Below, piece after piece: positions 18,356 to 28,100 of a stretch of DNA of 47,979 nt. This DNA comes from Planctomyces sp. SH-PL62. Its GTDB lineage: Bacteria; Planctomycetota; Planctomycetia; Planctomycetales; Planctomycetaceae. The position numbers and the translations under genes are program-made. Every line of letters begins with the position of its first letter. The stretch's first letter is position 1. A model generated the notes under the pieces. That model did not search any database. It was not told the origin of the DNA and worked only from the letters and a program-made list of their open reading frames with translations. Location: the NCBI GenBank assembly GCA_945893045.1, contig CAMDEA010000048.1:1-47979 (forward strand), in the 5' to 3' direction.

Positions 18356-18472
18356 GTGAGCGGCACGGCGCTAGCCGCCGGTTTCTGGCATTGGATATCG
18401 ACGCTGCGGCACTGGTGACCAGCGCCATTCCGCTCAAAGCCGGGACCGGGGGGCTGACGCCGCCCCGCTCGC
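18356..18472. repeat. Family C inverted repeat plus GGGGGGCTGACGC element
   Basis: GTGAGCGGCACGGCGCTAGC (18356-18375, arm continuing to 18382) faces the segment around CCAGCGCCATTCCGCTCA (18419-18436) with several mismatches. Directly after comes GGGGGGCTGACGCCGCCCCG (18447-18466), close to the element inside the permease at 20081-20108. It fills most of the gap between the divergent DUF1501 and leuD genes; I see no gene there. Confidence 0.6.
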
Positions 18473-18580
18473 CTGAACGTCTCTTGAGTTTGGCCGCTTG
18501 CGATTCAGTGGAGTTCACCTAAGCTGTCCGCCGTACGCTCGACAGTGAGAGCGTTCCCATTAACTCCAAACACCTGATGA

Positions 18581-19186
18581 ATGACCATGCTCAAGATCAA
18601 GACAGTTTCCGGCACAGCAATGCCGTTGTTGTTGGATGACATTGATACCGACCGGATCATCCCGGCGAGGTATCTGCGGTGCGTGACGTTCGATGGACTG
18701 GGCGAGCACGCTTTTGAGGATGACCGCCAACAAGACTCGCGGCATCCGTTCGATGATCCGCGATATCAGGGAAGCCGTGTGCTCGTGGCTGGCCGAAATT
18801 TTGGCTGCGGTTCGTCACGCGAACATGCCCCGCAATCGCTGCTGCGGTGGGGCATCCAAGCGATCGTAGCGGAATCGTTCGCGGAGATCTTCTTCGGCAA
18901 TTGCACGTCGTTGGGGATTCCCTGCGTCTGTGCGTCGCGAGCGGATTTGGAAAAGCTGGTCGCGGCGATTCAGGCGGATCCGAAGCTGGTGGTGACGGTT
19001 GATCTCGTCGGGTGTGAAGTGCGGTTCGGCTCGCAAACGGCACAGGTCACAATGGTCGGGAGTGCTCGCGGTTCGCTCGTCAGCGGGCAGTGGGATTTCC
19101 TCGGTCAGTTGCTCGAAAACAAACCGGGCATCGCGGCGACGGCGGCGCGGGTGCCGTACTTGAATGGCTTCAACGCGGCGTCGTGA
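18581..19186 (+). CDS. leuD: 3-isopropylmalate dehydratase small subunit
   Basis: A protein of 201 residues, the usual LeuD size. Motifs: [13 protein letters not shown] (20-32) and [14 protein letters not shown] (71-84), which help bind substrate. With LeuC it isomerises 2- to 3-isopropylmalate in leucine biosynthesis. No leuC is seen beside it, so the large subunit must be elsewhere. The start at 18581 has a second in-frame ATG at 18587, and no clear ribosome site is seen for either. The following permease begins 16 bases after the stop, so the two may share a transcript without a functional link. Confidence 0.94.
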   Translation: MTMLKIKTVSGTAMPLLLDDIDTDRIIPARYLRCVTFDGLGEHAFEDDRQQDSRHPFDDPRYQGSRVLVAGRNFGCGSSREHAPQSLLRWGIQAIVAESFAEIFFGNCTSLGIPCVCASRADLEKLVAAIQADPKLVVTVDLVGCEVRFGSQTAQVTMVGSARGSLVSGQWDFLGQLLENKPGIAATAARVPYLNGFNAAS

Positions 19187-19202
19187 GGTTGGCTCGGCTG
19201 TC

Positions 19203-20579
19203 ATGTGGAAGTTCGCGATTCGTAATCTGTTCAGCCGGCCGGCACGTTCGGCGTTGTCGTTGTTGGGGCTGACGGTGGCGGTCGCGGGGATGGTGGGACT
19301 GTTCTCGGTCGCGCGCGGGTTGGAGCAGACGTTCGATCGCAGCTTCAAAGGCATTCCTGGTTTGGTCGTGATGCAGGCGGGGGCACCGATTCCGCTCTTC
19401 TCGCGGTTGCCGACCTCCTGGAAAGAAGACATCGAAAAAGTTCCGGGCGTGTATGTGGTCGCTCCAGAAGTCTGGATGCGAGCCAACATCATTGAAGACA
19501 AACCGGTGATGGCTCCGCCCCGGTTTTTGTTTGGAGTGGATATCCCCTCGCGGCTGAAGTTGCGGAAAGGGGTTTATACGGAGTCGATGATCGAGGGCCG
19601 ATTCCTGGCTCCGGGGGACAGCGGGAAGCGCATCGTCGTCATCAGCCGACAGATCGCCGACGAGCATCACAAAAAAATCGGCGACACGATGACCGTCAAC
19701 GGCATCGAGTTTGAGATTGTCGGGCTGTATCACGTCGGCTCGCTGCTGTTGGATATCGCGATCCTGGTGGATGGCGAGACCCTGCGGCAGCTCGGCTGGT
19801 TCGATGCGCAGGCGGTAAGCGGGTTCTACATCGAGGCGGATGTCGGTGCGTCGAACGAGGATGTCGCTCGCCGCATCAAAGAATTGTTGCAAGATCGGCC
19901 GCTCACCACTTCATCGCCGATGTCGTTGTTGGCTCTGGCCGGATTGGGATCGCCGAGTGACACGAGTAAACCGGAATCAGGTGGTCTCGGCAGTTGGTTG
20001 TTGAAGGCGTTTGCGGGATCAGATCCCGCCGCATCGCCAGCGAGTGAAGAGGGTGAGGCGGCGAGTTCGTCGGAGTCAACCGGGGGGCTGACGCCCCCCG
20101 CTCGCCAAGAGAAGCCGAAGCAGCCGTCGCCGGTTGAGGTTCGGAATGCGTCCGATTTCTCTGAGCGTTTCAAAGAGTTGGGTGAGGACTTGAACTTGAT
20201 CCTGGCGGTGTTGACCAGCATCGGCATGACGATCGCCGTCTTGAGTATCGTCAACACCATGCTGATGAGCGTGACCGAACGAGTCATTGAGTTTGGCATT
20301 CTCAAGGCGAACGGCTGGACGCCGTGGGACGTGTTGCAGTTGATCACGGTCGAAAGTGCGACGCTCGGATTGGGGGGCGGAGTTTTGGGGGCGTTCGTCG
20401 GCTGGCTGGCGACGCGCGTCATCAATGCACAGTGGCCCGACCGCGTGAATTTGTTTGCGAGTCCGGGCTTGTTGGCGTTTAGCGTCGCGTTCAGCACCGT
20501 GATCGGTTTGCTGGGGGGCTTGTATCCGGCCATCTGGGCCATGCGTCTGTCGCCAATGGAAGCCATTCGCCGCGGCTGA
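19203..20579 (+). CDS. MacB/FtsX-type ABC transporter permease
   Basis: The start chosen is ATG 19203 (458 residues); the frame stays open upstream over leuD. Architecture: an N-terminal helix (FAIRNLFSRPARSALSLLGL), a large periplasmic MacB-like domain (about 50-330), then three C-terminal helices with the FtsX signature (LNLILAVLTSIGMTIAVLSI, RVIEFGILKANGW, GLYPAIWAMRLSPMEAIRRG). No ATPase gene is adjacent, so the partner is elsewhere. A low-complexity stretch rich in Ser, Glu and Pro (about 265-325) precedes the second helix and includes residues from a GC-rich repeat (20081-20108). It is likely involved in lipoprotein or small-molecule export; the substrate is unknown. Confidence 0.88.
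   Translation: MWKFAIRNLFSRPARSALSLLGLTVAVAGMVGLFSVARGLEQTFDRSFKGIPGLVVMQAGAPIPLFSRLPTSWKEDIEKVPGVYVVAPEVWMRANIIEDKPVMAPPRFLFGVDIPSRLKLRKGVYTESMIEGRFLAPGDSGKRIVVISRQIADEHHKKIGDTMTVNGIEFEIVGLYHVGSLLLDIAILVDGETLRQLGWFDAQAVSGFYIEADVGASNEDVARRIKELLQDRPLTTSSPMSLLALAGLGSPSDTSKPESGGLGSWLLKAFAGSDPAASPASEEGEAASSSESTGGLTPPARQEKPKQPSPVEVRNASDFSERFKELGEDLNLILAVLTSIGMTIAVLSIVNTMLMSVTERVIEFGILKANGWTPWDVLQLITVESATLGLGGGVLGAFVGWLATRVINAQWPDRVNLFASPGLLAFSVAFSTVIGLLGGLYPAIWAMRLSPMEAIRRG
20081..20108. repeat. GGGGGGCTGACGCCCCCC palindrome inside permease gene
   Basis: A near-perfect palindrome reading GGGGGGCTGACGCCCCCC followed by GCTCGCC, in frame within the low-complexity linker of the permease, where it encodes GGLTPPAR. 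A nearly identical element lies in the intergenic region at 18444-18472. Confidence 0.6.
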
Positions 20580-20610
20580 CGAGTTTTGTTCTGCAAAGGA
20601 TCTTCATGCC

Positions 20611-21789
20611 ATGTCGCTCAATCCTCTGCCGCTGAGTTATTGCACCAACGTGCATCCGGGACTGACGGTGGCTCAGGTGGAACGCGGCCTGACGGAATTC
20701 ACAGTGCCGGCCGGGCAGCGGTTCGGTTCGCCGTTGGCGGCAGGGTTGTGGCTGGCCCAGCCGGTGATTCGCGAGTTGTTGGCCGAGCCGGACGGAGCGC
20801 AGCGATTCGCGGCTCGCGTGGCCGAGTTGGGCTTGTGTACCTACACACTCAATGCGTTTCCCTTCGGCGACTTTCACAGCGAGCGCGTCAAAGAGAACGT
20901 CTATCTTCCCGATTGGACACAACCGAGTCGGCTGGAGTACTCGTGGGACTGTGCTCGCGTGCTGGCCGAACTAATCCGCGCGACGTTGCCGAGTGGCGCG
21001 GAGGGCAGCCTCTCGACGGTACCGCTGGGCTTCAAAACGCTGGCAACGGCCGCCAATTTCGAGGCGAACTGCATTCGCAACTTGATCGAGTTCGCGCAGC
21101 GGCTCGCGCGGCTGGAAGCGGAGACCGGGCAGACGATCCGGCTCGCGATTGAACCGGAGCCGTGCTGCGTATTGGAAACAACGGCGGAGACCATCGCCTT
21201 CTTCCACCGCTTGCGAGACCGCGCGACAAGCGAGGGAATTCTCGACGCAGTCGAACGGCATTTGGGAGTCTGCTACGACGTCTGCCATCAGTCGGTCGAG
21301 TTCGAAGACGTCGCCGAGTCGATCGCGTCGCTGGCTCGCGAATCGATCCGCATCAACAAAGTCCACATCACCTGCGCGCTGCAACTCACCAATCCCGGCG
21401 CGAATGATGCCGCGAGAGAAGCCTTGGCGCACTTCGTCGAGCCGCGTTATCTGCATCAAACCTTCGCGCGGTCCGCGTCGGGTGATGTGCGACGAGTGCT
21501 GGATCTGACCGCCGAACTGGCACGTACTCCGCCCAGCGAATTCGCAAACGCCGATTGCTGGCGGATTCATTTCCATGTGCCGGTTGATGCCGAGCGGATT
21601 GGGCCACTGGAGACGACTCGTGCCGATCTAAAAAAGGGGCTGGTTGCGGTCACAAAACTGGATTACGCCCCCCATCTGGAGGTCGAGACCTACACCTGGA
21701 ATGTCCTCCCCGGCGGCGACAAGCCCGATTTGGTCACCGGCTTGGCCCGCGAATTGTCCGCCACACGCGATTTGCTGGCCGGACAGTAG
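20611..21789 (+). CDS. eboE: EboE-like TIM-barrel protein
   Basis: A protein of 392 residues. The opening LSYCTNVHPG and the TIM-barrel pattern (LGLCTYTLNAFPFGDFH, IRLAIEPEPCCVLET, GVCYDVCHQSVEFED, DCWRIHFHVPV, LEVETYTWNVLP) match my recollection of EboE, called a metabolite traffic protein in the eboABCDEF cluster. It belongs to the sugar phosphate isomerase/epimerase (xylose isomerase-like) superfamily. Acidic and His residues at the strand ends (E in AIEPEP, D and H in CYDVCH, H in HFH, E in EVETYTW) fit a metal site. No other ebo genes are adjacent. AAGGA lies 10 bases before the start. The fold is secure; the specific name is moderately sure. Confidence 0.75.
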   Translation: MSLNPLPLSYCTNVHPGLTVAQVERGLTEFTVPAGQRFGSPLAAGLWLAQPVIRELLAEPDGAQRFAARVAELGLCTYTLNAFPFGDFHSERVKENVYLPDWTQPSRLEYSWDCARVLAELIRATLPSGAEGSLSTVPLGFKTLATAANFEANCIRNLIEFAQRLARLEAETGQTIRLAIEPEPCCVLETTAETIAFFHRLRDRATSEGILDAVERHLGVCYDVCHQSVEFEDVAESIASLARESIRINKVHITCALQLTNPGANDAAREALAHFVEPRYLHQTFARSASGDVRRVLDLTAELARTPPSEFANADCWRIHFHVPVDAERIGPLETTRADLKKGLVAVTKLDYAPHLEVETYTWNVLPGGDKPDLVTGLARELSATRDLLAGQ

Positions 21790-21819
21790 TCCTCCCAACT
21801 TCCCACCCCGGCTTTCTTG

Positions 21820-21871
21820 GCTCGGCCCCCGCGCAGTTTTTCTGTTCGCCTCTTCCGCTCGGGGGCCGAGC
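21820..21871 (+). terminator. Possible terminator after the EboE-like gene
   Basis: GCTCGGCCCCCG (21820-21831) faces CGGGGGCCGAGC (21860-21871), a perfect 12-bp stem with a 28-base loop, 31 bases after the stop. Only a weak TTCATTCTGTCTTT follows, so it could equally be a processing hairpin. Confidence 0.5.
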
Positions 21872-21958
21872 TTCATTCTGTCTTTAGGTTGGAGACTCCA
21901 TCATCTCGCCTATTGGTTTTTGTTTTTTTTTGTTTTCCTATTTTCACGAGGTCACGAA

Positions 21959-22174
21959 ATGTCTGTCCTACTTTCACCGCAGGAGCCTGCCGCGATGGAT
22001 CATTATCACCCCCCGACCGCTGATGTGGGCTTGGCCGTTCCCGGCGACGAGTTCGCCTGGGACTTCACGCCGCGCGAAATCGACATCTCGGATTTGGAGT
22101 GTCATCCGCTGCTGGCTTCCGACTTGCCGCTGAATTCGGAACTCGCGTTACTGCAAACGACGACGCAACTGTGA
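21959..22174 (+). CDS. Small uncharacterised protein, 71 residues
   Basis: I do not recognise it. The start ATG 21959 has GAGG seven bases upstream. The leader includes a T-rich run (about 21917-21945). The protein is acidic and soluble, with no signal or membrane helix: a His/Pro segment (MDHYHPPTADVG), then WDFTPREIDISDLECHP and a Leu-rich end (PLLASDLPLNSELALLQ). A canonical intrinsic terminator follows 30 bases after the stop, so it looks like a short monocistronic unit. The good ribosome site and terminator argue for a real gene; the function is unknown. Confidence 0.6.
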   Translation: MSVLLSPQEPAAMDHYHPPTADVGLAVPGDEFAWDFTPREIDISDLECHPLLASDLPLNSELALLQTTTQL

Positions 22175-22204
22175 CGCCGGCTTTGGCCAGTTCCGAAAAA
22201 CAAC

Positions 22205-22240
22205 AGGTCTTCTCGCTCGCGTGAGAAGACCTTTTTGTTT
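22205..22240 (+). terminator. Intrinsic terminator
   Basis: A perfect stem AGGTCTTCTC/GAGAAGACCT with an 8-base loop, followed by TTTTTGTTT. It is the cleanest factor-independent terminator in the window and lies just after the small 71-residue gene. Confidence 0.88.
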
Positions 22241-22286
22241 GGAATGCCGTTGAATCGGACAATCATCCGCAGCGAATCAGACACGA

Positions 22287-22374
22287 ACCCGCTGCGTCAG
22301 CGAGGACGAATGTCTAACAGGCTTGATTGGCGGTGAAGCGCTTTGGATCGCTCGCCCTCGCTGACGCTTCGGGT
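22287..22374. repeat. Family D inverted repeat (copy 2, degenerate)
   Basis: The segment holding GCGTCAGCGAGGACGA (22294-22309) faces TCGCCCTCGCTGACGC (22352-22367); outer ACCCG and CGGGT also match. It is the same family as 15124-15215, with several changes and an altered loop. It lies 45 bases upstream of the xdhC start. Confidence 0.7.
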
Positions 22375-22419
22375 TACTTTGACGCGGCTTCGCCGCACCA
22401 TGTCACAGTCGGAGTTTTC

Positions 22420-23520
22420 ATGCACCACGTTCTGCAACAACTGAGCGAAGCGGTCTCACGCCATCAGCCGGTCGCTTACACGGCGCTCGTGGAGACGCGC
22501 GGGTCCACGCCGCAAAAGGCGGGAGCAACGATGCTCGTCTTCCCGGACGGTTCGCAGGTCGGCACGCTCGGCGGCGGCTGCGTCGAAGCCGAGGTGAAGC
22601 GGCGGGCCTTGCGGTTGCTCGATGACGGACAGACCGAACTGCTGACGTTCAATCTCGACAGCGACTACGGCTGGGACGACGGCCTGATCTGCGGCGGCCG
22701 CATGAAGATGCTGGTCGATCCCGTGCGCGGCGAAGCGGAGTTCACGTACTACCGGCGGCTTCTGGAACTGCTCGCCACGGATCAAGGCTGCACCGAGGCG
22801 GTCGTTCTGGACCCGGACAAAGCGGGTGGGCAGGCGGCTGATCGCTTTTTGCTCGATGACAGCGGTGCGATCGTCGTGAAAGCGAGTCACGATGCTGCGG
22901 CGGATTTGCCGCCGGCAATTGCTGAGCACCTGCGTCCGCTGACGCAACGGCCTCGGCCGTATGTCGCTGGGGGCGTTTCGTTCTTGCCGCATCTGCGCCG
23001 CTGCCGGTTAGTCATCGTGGGAGCGGGACACGTCGGCCAAAAGGTCGCCGAGTTAGCAGCCGCGTGCGACTTCGACGTCTGGGCCGTCGATGACCGCGAG
23101 CAATACTGCAATCCCGAACGCTTCCCGCAGGCCAAGCGGCTGATCGTCGGTGACATCGACACGGCCCTCAGCGGACTGGAGATCGACCACAACACGTACT
23201 GCCTGATCGTGACACGCGGGCACAATCACGATGAGGAAGCGCTGTACCATCTGGCCGAAACTTCGGCTCGGTACGTCGGCCTGATCGGCAGCCAGCGTAA
23301 GATCAAAATGATCTTCGAGGACTTACTCCGCGAAGGCATTTCACGCGAGTCGTTGTCGCGCGTGTTCGCGCCGTTGGGTTTCGACATCGGCTCGCAAACG
23401 GTTCCAGAGATCGCCGTGAGCATCTTGGCGGAATTGATCGCCCATCGAAATCTCGGCGAGCTTCCCGCGCGTTATCGCCGTGCCAGTTTGATGGAAGAGG
23501 TCTCGATGACATCCACGTAG
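22420..23520 (+). CDS. XdhC/CoxF-family molybdenum cofactor insertion protein
   Basis: The start chosen is ATG 22420, five bases after GGAG; the open frame upstream overlaps a repeat. The product is 366 residues. The N-terminal XdhC domain has TALVETRGSTPQKAGATMLV, GTLGGGCVEAEV and DDGLICGGRMKMLVDP; the C-terminal Rossmann domain has CRLVIVGAGHVGQKVAELA and later YVGLIGSQRK. XdhC proteins bind, sulfurate and deliver molybdenum cofactor to xanthine dehydrogenase-type enzymes. No molybdoenzyme gene lies next to it here, so the target is encoded elsewhere. The two Cys residues in GGGCVEAE and LICGG are retained. Confidence 0.9.
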   Translation: MHHVLQQLSEAVSRHQPVAYTALVETRGSTPQKAGATMLVFPDGSQVGTLGGGCVEAEVKRRALRLLDDGQTELLTFNLDSDYGWDDGLICGGRMKMLVDPVRGEAEFTYYRRLLELLATDQGCTEAVVLDPDKAGGQAADRFLLDDSGAIVVKASHDAAADLPPAIAEHLRPLTQRPRPYVAGGVSFLPHLRRCRLVIVGAGHVGQKVAELAAACDFDVWAVDDREQYCNPERFPQAKRLIVGDIDTALSGLEIDHNTYCLIVTRGHNHDEEALYHLAETSARYVGLIGSQRKIKMIFEDLLREGISRESLSRVFAPLGFDIGSQTVPEIAVSILAELIAHRNLGELPARYRRASLMEEVSMTST

Positions 23521-23546
23521 CCGCTGCCCGCCCGCATTCGAGCACC

Positions 23547-23603
23547 AACTGGTGGTGCGCTGCGCGACCACCGGCAAATGACTGCCAACCCTCTTGGCTG
23601 GCA
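23547..23603 (-). repeat. Isolated REP element
   Basis: A degenerate unit in reverse orientation: TGGTGGTGCGCTGCGCGACC then ACCGGCAAATGACTGCCAAC. It matches the minus units at 29299-29353 and 29669-29722, about 6 kb from the main array. It lies between the convergent xdhC-like and DUF1501 genes. Confidence 0.8.
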
Positions 23604-23610
23604 AATACCG

Positions 23611-25056
23611 TCACGCCAGCAACTTCGTCACGACATTCCCATGCACGTCGGTCAGGCGGTATTCGCGGCCTTGGTAGCGGAAGGTCAGGCGTTCGTGGTC
23701 GAGGCCCAGCAGGTGCAGCACGGTCGCGTTGAGGTCGTGCGTGTGGACCGGATCTCGCGCGACGTTGAAACCGAACTCGTCGGTTTCGCCGTAGGAGATT
23801 CCGCCGCGGATGCCGCCGCCGGCCAGCCACACCGTGTAGGCGTCTTTGTGGTGGTCGCGGCCGGGATCGGTCTTTTTGCCGTCGCCGTCGATCCCCTGAC
23901 GCAGCGGCGTGCGACCGAACTCGCTGCCCCAGACGATCAAGGTTTCGTCGAGCAGGCCGCGCTGCTTCAGATCGCGAATAAGTGCGGCCATCGGTTGATC
24001 GACGTCGCGGCATTTCTCCGGCAGACGTTTCGATAGACCGGAGTGATGGTCCCAATCGGAATCAAACAGTTGGACCATGCGGACGCCGCGCTCAATCAAA
24101 CGCCGAGCCAGCAAGCAATTGTTGGCGAACGACGCTCGCCCCGGACTGGCTCCGTACAGTTCCAACGTGTGCGACGTCTCCTGCGACAGGTCCATCAGGT
24201 CGGGGACGGACGCCTGCATCCGGTACGCCATTTCGTATTGGCTGATTCGCGTGGCGATTTCGCGGTCGCCGACCTCTTCGAGCTGGATGCGATTGAGTGA
24301 CTGCACGGCATCGAGAACTTGCCGGCGATCATCTCGCGCGTGGCCGGCGGGGTTGTCGAGAAACAACACCGGCTCGCCGCTCGATCGGAAGGGAATCCCT
24401 TGATAGACGCTCGGCAGGAATCCCGTGGACCACAACGACGTCCCCGCGCCGCCCGGCGGGCCAGATAGCAGCACGACATAGGCCGGCAATTCCTCGCTCT
24501 CGGAACCGAGACCGTAAGTCACCCACGCTCCGAGGCTCGGCCGACCGCCCCGTCCGAAGCCGCTGTGCAAGAACATCTGCGCCGGAGCGTGATTGATTTC
24601 GTTCGTGTGCAGACTCTTCACCACGCAGATGTCGTCCGCGACCGAGCCGAGATGCGGCAACAATTCCGAAAGCTCAAGTCCGCATTCTCCGTGCTGGTCA
24701 AAGCGAAACCGCGGACCGGCCAATTGCATTTCGCCACCGATGAAGGCGAAGCGTCTGCCGCGAGTCAGCTCTTCCGGGCATTTCTGTCCGTCGCGCGCTT
24801 TCAAGGCCGGCTTGTAATCGAACAGATCCAATTGCGAAGGCGCGCCGATCATGTGCAGATAAATGATGTGCTTCGCGCGCGGAGCCAAATGCGTCGCCTG
24901 AGCCAGCAGCGAGTGGGCATTCGTCGCATCGCGGTCATCCGCTCGCAGGTCGCGCGCGATCAGCGAACCGAGCGCCATCGCTCCGAGACTCAGGCCGCTC
25001 TGCCCAAAGAATCGGCGGCGAGACACTTCCAGAAAGTCTGGCGCGTGGTGTGACAT
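23611..25056 (-). CDS. DUF1501 exported protein (paralogue 2)
   Basis: The start chosen is ATG 25056, six bases after GAGG (481 residues). Tat-type signal: [21 protein letters not shown]. Landmarks: [68 protein letters not shown], and the ending [14 protein letters not shown]. It lies downstream of the cytochrome/DUF1549/DUF1553 gene at 25188, the usual planctomycete pairing, and is very like the copy at 30781, with the same C-terminal end. It is probably exported folded and works with the partner on an unknown substrate; carbohydrate or sulfated polymer use has been suggested for such families but is unproven. Confidence 0.93.
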   Translation of the reverse strand: MSHHAPDFLEVSRRRFFGQSGLSLGAMALGSLIARDLRADDRDATNAHSLLAQATHLAPRAKHIIYLHMIGAPSQLDLFDYKPALKARDGQKCPEELTRGRRFAFIGGEMQLAGPRFRFDQHGECGLELSELLPHLGSVADDICVVKSLHTNEINHAPAQMFLHSGFGRGGRPSLGAWVTYGLGSESEELPAYVVLLSGPPGGAGTSLWSTGFLPSVYQGIPFRSSGEPVLFLDNPAGHARDDRRQVLDAVQSLNRIQLEEVGDREIATRISQYEMAYRMQASVPDLMDLSQETSHTLELYGASPGRASFANNCLLARRLIERGVRMVQLFDSDWDHHSGLSKRLPEKCRDVDQPMAALIRDLKQRGLLDETLIVWGSEFGRTPLRQGIDGDGKKTDPGRDHHKDAYTVWLAGGGIRGGISYGETDEFGFNVARDPVHTHDLNATVLHLLGLDHERLTFRYQGREYRLTDVHGNVVTKLLA

Positions 25057-25076
25057 CGTGGTCCTCAATCAATCAT

Positions 25077-25186
25077 CCCCACTGAGCTTGCCTCAGTGGC
25101 TTGCGGGCTTTTGCACTACTTGAACTTCACTCCCAATGCGCGCGTAGTGCAAAAGCCCACGAGCCACTGAGACAAGCTCAGTGGGG
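25077..25186. repeat. Three-stem inverted repeat, family E (copy 2)
   Basis: 43-bp arms (25077-25119 and 25144-25186) with few mismatches. Within each arm CCACTGAG...CTCAGTGG folds alone, and GCTTTTGCACTAC/GTAGTGCAAAAGC forms the central stem. It lies between two minus-strand genes thought to be co-transcribed. Confidence 0.88.
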
Positions 25187-25187
25187 T

Positions 25188-28100
25188 TTAGCCTTTCGTA
25201 ATCGTTTCATCGAGATTCATCAGGGCCGAGCTCACCGCGTACCACGCGGCGAATTCGGCGAGTGTCGTGTGATCGGGACGCGAGACGTTCTCGAAGAGCC
25301 GTTTCGCAAACGATTCGTCCGCTTCATGACGGCCAAGTTGTTGTTCAAAGAGTTGTCGCAGCACGGCGAGTTCATTCGGTTTCGGCGAACGAGATACGGC
25401 GATGCGGAACGCATGGTCGATGCGCGCTTCAACGTCCGCCTGCGGGCGTTCGGTGATGATCCGCCGCGCGAAGGCGCGTGTGGCTTCGACGTAGACCGGG
25501 TCGTTGAGCAGCGTCAGAGCCTGCAGCGGCGTGTTGGACCGCGAGCGTTTGACGACACAGGCCATGCGCGACGAAGCGTCAAAGTTGACGAAGCTGGGAT
25601 ACGGCGAGCCGCGCTTCAGCACGACGTACAGGCCGCGCCGGAATTGCCGCTCGCCGGGGCTGACTTCGTAGGTGTATTGCTGGCCGCCGACTTTGCGCCA
25701 CAAGCCGTCGGGCTGCGGCGGCCGAATCGGCAAGCCCCCTTTGTTCAAGCTCAGCAAGCCCGCGAGACTCAGAGCGTTGTCGCGGATCGCCTCGGCATCC
25801 AGCCGAAATCGGGGGCCGCGAGCATACAGCCGGTTCAGATCGTCCTGAGCGAGCAACTCCGGAGTCACTCGCGCGGATTGCCGGTACGTGGCGGACATCA
25901 CGATCAGCTTCAGCAATCGTTTCAGCGACCAGCCCTGCTCCTGAAATTCGACCGCCAGCCAGTCAAGCAGTTCAGGATGCGTCGGCGGTTCCCCTTTGAT
26001 GCCGAAGTCTTCGACGGTGGTGACCAGGCCCCGCCCAAAGATCTCCGCCCACCAGCGATTGACGGTGACTCGCGCGGTCAGCGGGTTCTCACGCGAGACC
26101 AACCAGCGCGCCAACGTCAGCCGATTCGGCGGGCCATCCGCAGCCGCCGGCAAGATCGCGGGAGTTCCCGCCGTCACCGATTCGCCGGGTTGCGTGTATT
26201 CGCCGCGCTGAAACATCGTCGTGCTGCGCAGCTCCCGCAACTCGCGCATCACGAGCGTCGATTCCACATCGAGCGCCGCGAGCCGCTTTTCCAATTCGGA
26301 CTTTCGATCTGTGAGCGGCGCGGCGCTAGCCGCCGGTTGAGTCGCCGAAGCACCGGTGGCTAGCGCAAATCCGCTCACTTTGGACTTGTTCTTGGCAGCG
26401 AGCGGCGCGATGACCGAATCGGGACTTCCAAAAACCGCCGACAATCGGAAGCAGCCAATGACTCGGCCACCGCCAAAGTTTTGCACCATTCGCACCTTCA
26501 AGGCGGAACCGTCCGCAACATCCAGCGGTTCATCCAGCACGAACACTGCCGAATGCGACCGATCAAAGGCCGGAGCAATCGCCCACGCCGTCTGCAGATC
26601 ACCGTCGATCGCACCCGCGGCCGAGAACTTCGCTTGCTCAAACGTGGCATATGCCGACTTGAAGCGAACTCGTGTGTTCTTGTTGGCCAGCTCATTGGAA
26701 CCAATCTTTGGCGGCACGAGTTCCACTTCGAGTTCGTGCAGCACGAAGTTCGTTCGCTGCGAGTCACCTCTACCCGGCCCGCCGCCGGGCAAAGACGCAT
26801 GTCGCAACGCTTCCAACTGGATCGCACTGAGTTGTCGGCCGGCAATCGGCAACTCGACCGAATACGTGTCCTTTTCCGGAACATCGCCGGTCAGCAGGAC
26901 AGAGCCGTCCGCTTGCAGTTCCGATTCCGCACCGCTCGCAGCATCGAAGCCGTCCACTTTGAGCACTTCGACGCGCGCAGACGCGACTGAGGTTTGCTTC
27001 GGCTTCTTTTTCGGAGAAGGAACATCCTCCGTCGTGGCATTCGCGAGCGGCTGTGACTCGTTGATCTGACGATTCAGCTTCGCCAGTTCGGCTTTCAGAG
27101 CGGCCCGTTCGGAATCCTTCTGCACATCGGCCAGCGTCAGGCTGGGACCAAGAAACCGAATCGAGCCGGGCACTTTGGGATTTGCGCGATCCGCTTCCGC
27201 CTCGGTGTTGTTGAAGAACGCCAGCAGCCGGTAATAGTCGCGCTGCGTGAACGGGTCGTATTTGTGATTGTGGCACTGAGCACATTCCAGCGTCGTCCCC
27301 AACCACACGGCTCCGGTCGTGTTGACTCGGTCGATGACCTGATTGATCCGGCTCTCTTCTGGCTCGGTCCCCGCTTCGACGTTCGTCGGCGTGCAGCGAT
27401 GAAAGCCGGTTGCAATCAATTGATCCTGCGTCGGATTCGGCAACAGGTCGCCAGCCACCTGCTCGATCGTGAATTGATCGAACGGCATGTCCGCGTTGAA
27501 CGCGTTGACGACCCAATCGCGATACGCCCACACGTCCCGCAAATCGTCTCGCTGAAACCCATGCGAGTCGGCATACCGCGCAAGATCGAGCCACGGCCGC
27601 GCCCATTTCACTCCAAACTCATCCGATCGCAACAGCCGATCCACCAGCTTCTCGTAAGCGTTCGGTGCCGTGTCATTGACGAACGCTTCCACCTCCGCCG
27701 GCGACGGCGGCAAACCGATCAAATCCAACGACAGACGCCGCGCAAGCGTTGCGCGATCCGCTTCCGGCGACTGCGTCATTCCTTCACTCACCAGCCGAGC
27801 CACAACAAACGCATCAATCGGATTTTGGATCTGAAATTTGAAATCTGAGATTTGAGATTTGAAATCTGACGCAAGCTTCGGAACCGCCGGCCGCACGGGC
27901 TTCACATACGCCCAATGCGTCGCCGATTCGGAGTTCTCCGGCCAATTCGCACCGCTCGCAATCCAGTCGCGGAGCAGTTTGATTTCCCGCGCCGACAACG
28001 GCTTGCCGCGCGGCGGCATCGCGTCTTCATGTCCACGCGGCAGACTGACTCGCAGCAGCAATTCACTCTCCTCCGGCCGGCCGGCGATCAAGACACGACC

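Noticed and set aside
25101..26363. A 420-residue plus-strand open frame
   Set aside because: Antisense to gene A, begins inside a repeat and shows no recognisable protein.
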